Positions 59,736-64,000 of a stretch of 64,000 bases of DNA are shown one piece after another. The position numbers and the translations under genes are program-made. Position 1 is the first letter of the stretch, and the number at the start of each line of letters is the position of its first letter. This DNA is from Cyclobacteriaceae bacterium (GTDB lineage Bacteria; Bacteroidota; Bacteroidia; Cytophagales; Cyclobacteriaceae), in contig CATQIH010000046.1 of assembly GCA_958296015.1 (NCBI GenBank), positions 1-64,000 on the forward strand. The letters run 5' to 3'. The notes under the pieces are model-generated. The model was not told where the DNA came from. It saw only the letters and a program-made list of their open reading frames with translations, and ran no database searches.

Positions 59736-61379
59736 TTAAAACTTAACGAGCTTGAAAGTATCTGACAGGTTGGGCGATAAAACCTTCAGAATGTAAATCC
59801 CTCTATTCATGACCTGGGCATCCAGGCTGATGTCATTGTTGCGGAAGTGTGCCACGTGCTTTTGCATCACCAGCTGCCCGGTGCTGTTGTAGAGCAGCAG
59901 GTCAACAGGGCCTGTGAAGCTACCGGTAGGCGACTCTATAAATATCTTACCCTGCTCCACCGGGTTTGGAAAAACAGAGAAATAGTGTGCCTGCGCTGCT
60001 TTAGGCAGGGCTGTTACCACATCCTGTATACGGGTGAAGTCAGGAACGCCATAGCCTAATTCGTTGTCGGGCACAATTGTCTGGCTGCCTGCTTCTCTGA
60101 GCTTTTCCATAATTTCCAGGTTGTTTAATTCGGGATACGCCTGCCACACACCGGCAGTAAGCCCGGCGATGAGCGGCGCAGAAAAAGAGGTGCCACTAGA
60201 GGTAGTAATGTCTCCCTGAGCATCAGTCACTACGGTCTGCAAGCCCAGTGCCGCCACATCGGGTTTAATCCTACCGTCGGCTGTAGGCCCGAAAGAGCTG
60301 AAAGAAACCCGATCGCCATTGCTGTTGACAGCACCTACTGCCAGAATATCCGGTGCATCTGCCGGAGGGGAGATATATTTCCAACTGGCCGAGCCTTCGT
60401 TGCCTGCACTGATCACACAGGCGATGCCTTTTTCTGTAGCCATGATCGCCGCACGGGTAATTACGGCAGTGTTTCCATCCAGGTCGGCAAACCGGTAGTT
60501 CATGGCCGGATCATCAAACGTAGTGTAGCCCAGTGAAGTACTGATGATATCTGCCCCTATGCTATCGGCGCGTTCGGCGGCAAAAAGCCAGTTGTATTCT
60601 TCTATCCGGTATTCCGAACCGCTTTCTTCGGTAACACACAGCATTACATTAGCCCCGTAGGCCCCTGCTTCCAGCACGCCCGGCTGGTAACCGGCAATGC
60701 AAGACAAGGCTTCCGTACCATGCTGCCCATATTTGAACACATCCGGACTGTTGCCTACAAAGTCGTAGCCGGGAATGTATTGGTTGTTTTTGAAAAGATG
60801 CGCAAAGAAAGGAGAAGTATTTACCCCACGAAAGCCGCCATCAAACACGGCTACGGTGATGCCTTGCCCGTTATAACCAGCCTCATGCATCTGGTCGATA
60901 CCCAGCATTTCGTTTTGCAGTACATTCAGCAAGGCATCTGTCTGCTGTTTCTTTTGGGGATTGTGCTGCATTTTGACTGATGAGCCTTCTTTTTGGCTGT
61001 TTCCTTTTGCTACGGGCCGCACCAGTTCATAGTCAGTGATAAAGGCTACGGAAGAGATCACAGCAGAATCAGGACAGGCTACCAGGGCACCGTTGAACCA
61101 GCGAGAAGTGTACATCACCTCTACGCCCTGTGCTTCCAGTTGCCGGATATAGGTAGAGTCTACCGGCAGATCGCTGAATTGTAAGGGTATGTTGAACCTC
61201 TCGCGCCGGGCAATGGCTTTAGCAGACAGGTAAGCTTCCGGCTGCTGATACGTGTAAGTGACGGTATCTTTGTTTGGAAAAAACACCATGTAGCGGTCCT
61301 GGGCTTGCAGGGAGGTAAACATACAGATGAATATTCCCAGTAATCCCCCTGTTTTGATGCTACGGCGACTCTTTTCCAT
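59736..61379 (-). CDS. Secreted subtilisin-like serine protease with T9SS sorting domain
   Basis: 547 residues. Signal peptide (GLLGIFICMFTSLQAQ), short inhibitor-like propeptide (about 25-110), S8 protease domain with Asp in TVAVFDGGFRGV, His in YGQHGTEALSCIAG and Ser in TSSGTSFSAPLIAGLTAGVW, then a type A T9SS domain (FSVFPNPVEQGKIFIES to LSDTFKLVKF). It is secreted and attached at the surface. The gene overlaps the end of the lipoprotein gene upstream by 20 bases, implying coupled translation. Confidence 0.93.
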   Translation of the reverse strand: MEKSRRSIKTGGLLGIFICMFTSLQAQDRYMVFFPNKDTVTYTYQQPEAYLSAKAIARRERFNIPLQFSDLPVDSTYIRQLEAQGVEVMYTSRWFNGALVACPDSAVISSVAFITDYELVRPVAKGNSQKEGSSVKMQHNPQKKQQTDALLNVLQNEMLGIDQMHEAGYNGQGITVAVFDGGFRGVNTSPFFAHLFKNNQYIPGYDFVGNSPDVFKYGQHGTEALSCIAGYQPGVLEAGAYGANVMLCVTEESGSEYRIEEYNWLFAAERADSIGADIISTSLGYTTFDDPAMNYRFADLDGNTAVITRAAIMATEKGIACVISAGNEGSASWKYISPPADAPDILAVGAVNSNGDRVSFSSFGPTADGRIKPDVAALGLQTVVTDAQGDITTSSGTSFSAPLIAGLTAGVWQAYPELNNLEIMEKLREAGSQTIVPDNELGYGVPDFTRIQDVVTALPKAAQAHYFSVFPNPVEQGKIFIESPTGSFTGPVDLLLYNSTGQLVMQKHVAHFRNNDISLDAQVMNRGIYILKVLSPNLSDTFKLVKF

Positions 61380-62133
61380 GTGCTACTAATATTTGTTGAT
61401 AATCCCAGCCAAACTCTATGATCCCCAAACCTACGCAGGAAGCATCACTGGCGCAATATTGTAAGGTAAGTGATTTTTTATAAATCAGTCCTATACCATC
61501 AACGTAGCTTTCAGATTTTCTTGTATCAGCAATGATCGTATCTGCGCTTTGTATTTCGATAACTGTAAGGCTGCTGCCAAACAGCGAGTCCAGCGGACTA
61601 CGTCCTGCCATCTCGTTGTTGAGTTTCCTGCTGGTAGTTGTGAGTGTATATTGCTGTTCAGGACGGCTGTTGAGCACATTACCATCCCACTCTATGTCCG
61701 GCCTACAGGGAAAGACCAGCTTGACAAAAGGTACATTGTTTTCTACTACTACTACCCTGCCGGTGTTTTTTCTGGCTGTCCAGACAGAATCCAGCCACCA
61801 GACGCTATCCACCACCGTCTTGCTGTAGCGTTCCAGCCGGTACGTGATCTCCTGAGTTTGTTGCGGCATGGAATGTTGCGGCATGGAATGTCCCGGCATG
61901 GAATGTCCCGGCATGGAATCGGCCACAATTTCTTTGAGCTGGTACCGCAGCGTATCAGGTGCCTGTCCGAACACATACCGGATATCCTGCACATCATAAA
62001 TAGCATAATTTCCTACTTCCAGTGGAAAGAAGGTAAGCCCCAAGCGGTTATTCTGGGGTGGTATGCTTTCGGTTTCGCAGCTTGTACAGAAGAGGATAAC
62101 AAGCAAGAAGGAAGAGTGAATGAGGTTACGCAC
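61360..62133 (-). CDS. Lipoprotein with in-frame 15-bp repeats
   Basis: 257 residues from GTG 62133, which gives the lipoprotein signal VRNLIHSSFLLVILFCTSC; the frame is open to a TTG at 62175, but no ATG exists. Mature part: LGLTFFPLEVGNYAIYDVQD, QAPDTLRYQLKEIVAD, VWWLDSVWTARKN, and a Cys-containing end (LQYCASDASCVGLG). Inside, near residues 95-114, are four tandem copies of SMPxH. The family is unknown. It overlaps the start of the secreted protease gene, so it may help that protease or be co-regulated only. Confidence 0.72.
   Translation of the reverse strand: MRNLIHSSFLLVILFCTSCETESIPPQNNRLGLTFFPLEVGNYAIYDVQDIRYVFGQAPDTLRYQLKEIVADSMPGHSMPGHSMPQHSMPQQTQEITYRLERYSKTVVDSVWWLDSVWTARKNTGRVVVVENNVPFVKLVFPCRPDIEWDGNVLNSRPEQQYTLTTTSRKLNNEMAGRSPLDSLFGSSLTVIEIQSADTIIADTRKSESYVDGIGLIYKKSLTLQYCASDASCVGLGIIEFGWDYQQILVAHGKESP
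61858..61917 (-). repeat. In-frame 15-bp minisatellite in the lipoprotein gene, four copies
   Basis: On the coding strand TCC ATG CCG (GGA/CAA) CA(T/A) four times, reading SMPGH, SMPGH, SMPQH, SMPQQ. Two subtypes, as in the gpmI array. Confidence 0.92.
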
Positions 62134-62280
62134 GGGCGATACAGCTTTGTTGACAGAAAGGTACAAGCTATGCAACTTATGGTAAAAAAAAAGAACGAGA
62201 TGGTTCCCGTTCTTACATATCTGTCTGCGTTCGTTTTACAAATTGGGCAGGCTGCAGATGCTCATTATGTTTGTGCAAAA

Positions 62281-62523
62281 CTAGCTGATAGATTCTCTGA
62301 CCATGCGCGTATAGTTTCGCAGTGCCACCTTAAAATCTATGCCTTCGTGCATCATTCTTTCCAGCACAAAGATAGCCGCCAAAATATGGGTAAGCTTCTC
62401 GCCCTCATCGTCGCCTCCTACCTTAAAGGGCAAAGTAGTTTCAGCGATTAGCGCATCTTCAGCTTCCCGGAGTTCATCGATCGTATGATTTTCTACAAGT
62501 ACTTTTACAACAGGAATTTTCAT
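62281..62523 (-). CDS. DUF6952 family small protein
   Basis: 80 residues: MKIPVVKVLVENHTIDELRE, LPFKVGGDDEGEKLTHILAA and a C-terminal FKVALRNYTRMVRESIS. I assign it with fair confidence to the Bacteroidota DUF6952 family, always a partner of thioredoxin in these genomes by my recollection. It starts 11 bases after the thioredoxin gene stop. Function unknown; a redox-related accessory role is inference. Confidence 0.75.
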   Translation of the reverse strand: MKIPVVKVLVENHTIDELREAEDALIAETTLPFKVGGDDEGEKLTHILAAIFVLERMMHEGIDFKVALRNYTRMVRESIS

Positions 62524-62534
62524 ATAAAAACAAG

Positions 62535-62852
62535 CTATTTTAATTGTTCAATGAGCGAAACCACTGCTTCCTCTTTGCTCGAGGCAACTTTGTCTACCAG
62601 TGCTCCATCTTTGAAAATGGCAAAGAACGGCAGGTTGGTAACCCCCGATACTTTTCTTGCTTCCGGGCTTTGCTCCGCATTGACATCCACAAAAGTGATA
62701 TCCTCAAACCTGTCATCTTCCGACAGTCTTTTAAACTTGGGTTTGAACAACCGGCAACTTCCACACCAGTCAGCATAATATTTCACGATCACTTTGTTGT
62801 TCTTCTCTAAAGTATCCTGGAAGTTTTCGTCTGTAATAAGTTCTACAGCCAT
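62535..62852 (-). CDS. Thioredoxin family protein
   Basis: 105 residues. Active site WCGSC (near residue 30) in KVIVKYYADWCGSCRLFKPK, not the classical WCGPC. cis-Pro is in VTNLPFFAIFKDG. Cytoplasmic disulfide reductase or a specialised partner; the CGSC motif and the DUF6952 neighbour (11-bp gap, same strand) suggest a dedicated Bacteroidota redox pair. Confidence 0.9.
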   Translation of the reverse strand: MAVELITDENFQDTLEKNNKVIVKYYADWCGSCRLFKPKFKRLSEDDRFEDITFVDVNAEQSPEARKVSGVTNLPFFAIFKDGALVDKVASSKEEAVVSLIEQLK

Positions 62853-63025
62853 GAATAAGATTTATTGGTTGTTAACAATATTTATCAATTAGCTTAGTAT
62901 TACGAAAAACATGGCAGTTTGTTGAACTGTTTAGCAAAAATATGCTTTTTTTATGATGATTTCATCATACAGAAGTTACTTATGAGGAAACTTTGCGTAA
63001 AACACATACACACTAACTAAATTAT

Positions 63026-63658
63026 ATGGCTCTCAAGACTTTTGTAAAAGTAAGCGGTGTTTCCAACCTCAGTGATGCCCGCTACAGTGCCGGCATGGGT
63101 GTCAATATCTTAGGGTTCAGTTTTGATCCTACAGATCACTACTTCGTTCCTGCCGATCAGTATATCGCCATTACCGGATGGCTTTCCGGTGTAGACTATG
63201 CGGCGGAATTTACAGCCTGCACACCCAAAGAAATAGAGCAGCAGCTCACCGAACATGGCACAGTAGACCTGTTGCAAATAACGGATTATCATCTGTTGCC
63301 TTGGCTGCAAAAGCTGCAACTGCCCATCATCCTGAAGATAGACCTGGGCGAGATAGCTGATATTGCTACCCTGGCCGACATACTCCGGGATGCCCGCCCG
63401 CATGTCAGGTACTTTTTGCTTGAGCATGAGCATGGACAAGACACTGGCGACTGGCTGGACAATATGCTGCGCCTTGCCGACGAGTATGCTATCTTGTTGG
63501 GCTTTGGTATTGATACAGATAATATCGAAGCGATTGCAGAGCAAAGCAGCCTGAAAGGGATTGCCCTCAAAGGCAGCGAAGAGATCAAGCCCGGCTACAA
63601 ATCGTATGATGAACTGGCTGATATACTGGAAGCTCTGGAAGTGGATGACGTGGATTGA
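63026..63658 (+). CDS. Phosphoribosylanthranilate isomerase-like protein without usual catalytic residues
   Basis: 210 residues with the TrpF barrel layout: FVKVSGVSNLSDARYSAGMG, NILGFSFDPTDHYFVPA, LPIILKIDLGEI, YAILLGFGIDTDNIEAIAEQ, IALKGSEEIKPGYKSYDELA. In TrpF the first strand is K-I-C-G, the catalytic base Cys; here it is K-V-S-G. The KSxRY phosphate site is replaced by TDHYF, and the barrel Asp of strand five/six (LLDT) appears as FLLEH. It is therefore probably not an isomerase but a related protein with a new role. No other trp gene is seen in the window. Confidence 0.8.
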   Translation: MALKTFVKVSGVSNLSDARYSAGMGVNILGFSFDPTDHYFVPADQYIAITGWLSGVDYAAEFTACTPKEIEQQLTEHGTVDLLQITDYHLLPWLQKLQLPIILKIDLGEIADIATLADILRDARPHVRYFLLEHEHGQDTGDWLDNMLRLADEYAILLGFGIDTDNIEAIAEQSSLKGIALKGSEEIKPGYKSYDELADILEALEVDDVD

Positions 63659-63952
63659 AGGCTGTGGAACGGAAGACCGAAGTCAGAAGCAGGAAAGTTG
63701 TAAGTCTGGAAATGTTCCAACCATTTTTGCTTTGGTTGAGTCTTCAGAGAAACTCACTATTAATACAAGTCTATGAGCTATCGCCGCACCTTCATCTTGA
63801 CCATTCTATTACTTATCTAGTATCTCATGCAAAAAAGACGCTATACAGGCTAATAAGACTGACTGGCTGGCATTTGGTATAGGATACGGAGAATGTTAGG
63901 TAATTGTGTGACTTTGTACAAACTACAGAATAGGCAACTTTTTGCAGATAAA
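63659..63952. other. Intergenic region with a dispersed repeat
   Basis: 294 bases, no gene. Near 63675 it holds a copy of the dispersed AGACCGRAGTCAGAAG repeat also found near 11545, 24215 and 46072. A TTTG at 63913 and AACTTTTTG about 19 bases later could be the promoter of the gene beginning at 63953. Confidence 0.4.
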
Positions 63953-64000
63953 ATGAGCCGTGGGTCTGAGTCGCTGAATTTTTCCAACACACCACTGCCA
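63953..64000 (+). CDS. Possible 5' end of a gene running out of the window
   Basis: An ATG followed by 15 open codons (MSRGSESLNFSNTPLP) to the window end. Too short to identify; listed because a promoter-like sequence precedes it. Confidence 0.25.
   Translation, partial: MSRGSESLNFSNTPLP

Noticed and set aside
61549-62451. Plus-strand open frame of 300 codons
   Set aside because: It lies wholly antisense to the lipoprotein and the DUF6952 gene and includes the 15-bp array read on the other strand; no protein-like motifs.
1-64000. tRNA or rRNA genes, origin of replication, prophage
   Set aside because: No cloverleaf with CCA-adjacent ends, no rRNA-like stretch, no dnaA boxes cluster or structural phage genes were found by reading; dnaB alone does not mark an origin.

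Overview
The window comes from a Bacteroidota chromosome, most likely a Cytophagales-type environmental bacterium. The evidence is a SusC/SusD outer-membrane pair, a second TonB-dependent receptor, two exported proteins ending in type IX secretion (T9SS) sorting domains, promoter-like boxes close to the Bacteroidota TAnnTTTG element, a bifunctional trehalose synthase/phosphatase and a GlcN6P deaminase fused to a PIG-L domain. The genus assignment is inference; there is no rRNA or tRNA in the window.

Layout. 1-7.3 kb: end of RNase R, a DUF433/DUF5615 toxin-antitoxin-like pair bracketed by direct repeats, an unknown helical protein, a decayed REP/RAYT patch, two oxidoreductases and two small envelope genes. 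7.4-15.4 kb: an unknown protein, an aldo/keto reductase and a zinc alcohol dehydrogenase, then a minus-strand block (HpnW-type FAD oxidoreductase, phosphonatase-like hydrolase, frameshifted DUF5690 membrane protein) that looks like aminoethylphosphonate use, then two unknown genes. 15.6-21.1 kb: SusC and SusD with unusual repeats before and between them. 21.2-31.4 kb: mostly housekeeping (HemA, Asd, Nth, GpmI) plus two Uma2-type nucleases. 31.4-39 kb is the most disturbed part: a fragment of a T9SS domain, a broken RAYT transposase with palindromes, a 1201-residue PKD/T9SS protein, an IS4-family element, and a DUF6883/DUF4926 pair lying between two copies of the moeB 5' end. 39-50.4 kb: MoeB-rhodanese, NagB/PIG-L, a frameshifted barrel-like protein, trehalose synthesis, an exonuclease, an Mpl-like ligase, a universal stress protein and DnaB. 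50.4-64 kb: a frameshifted AT-rich gene, PdxH, a GmrSD-like DUF262 nuclease, TonB receptor plus Rpe, a T9SS subtilase with its lipoprotein neighbour, thioredoxin, and a TrpF-like protein lacking the usual catalytic residues.

The recurring theme is repeats. Three intergenic arrays with unrelated sequences all have a period of 43-44 bp. Short minisatellites of 14-15 bp occur four times, two of them in frame inside genes (gpmI and a lipoprotein). Palindromes and RAYT remnants occur at two places. Compositionally AT-rich accessory genes (DUF433/DUF5615, Uma2, DUF6883/DUF4926, DUF262, the 51-kb gene) sit between core genes of higher GC. Three genes carry apparent frameshifts (DUF5690, 42.3 kb, 51 kb); these could be real or assembly errors.
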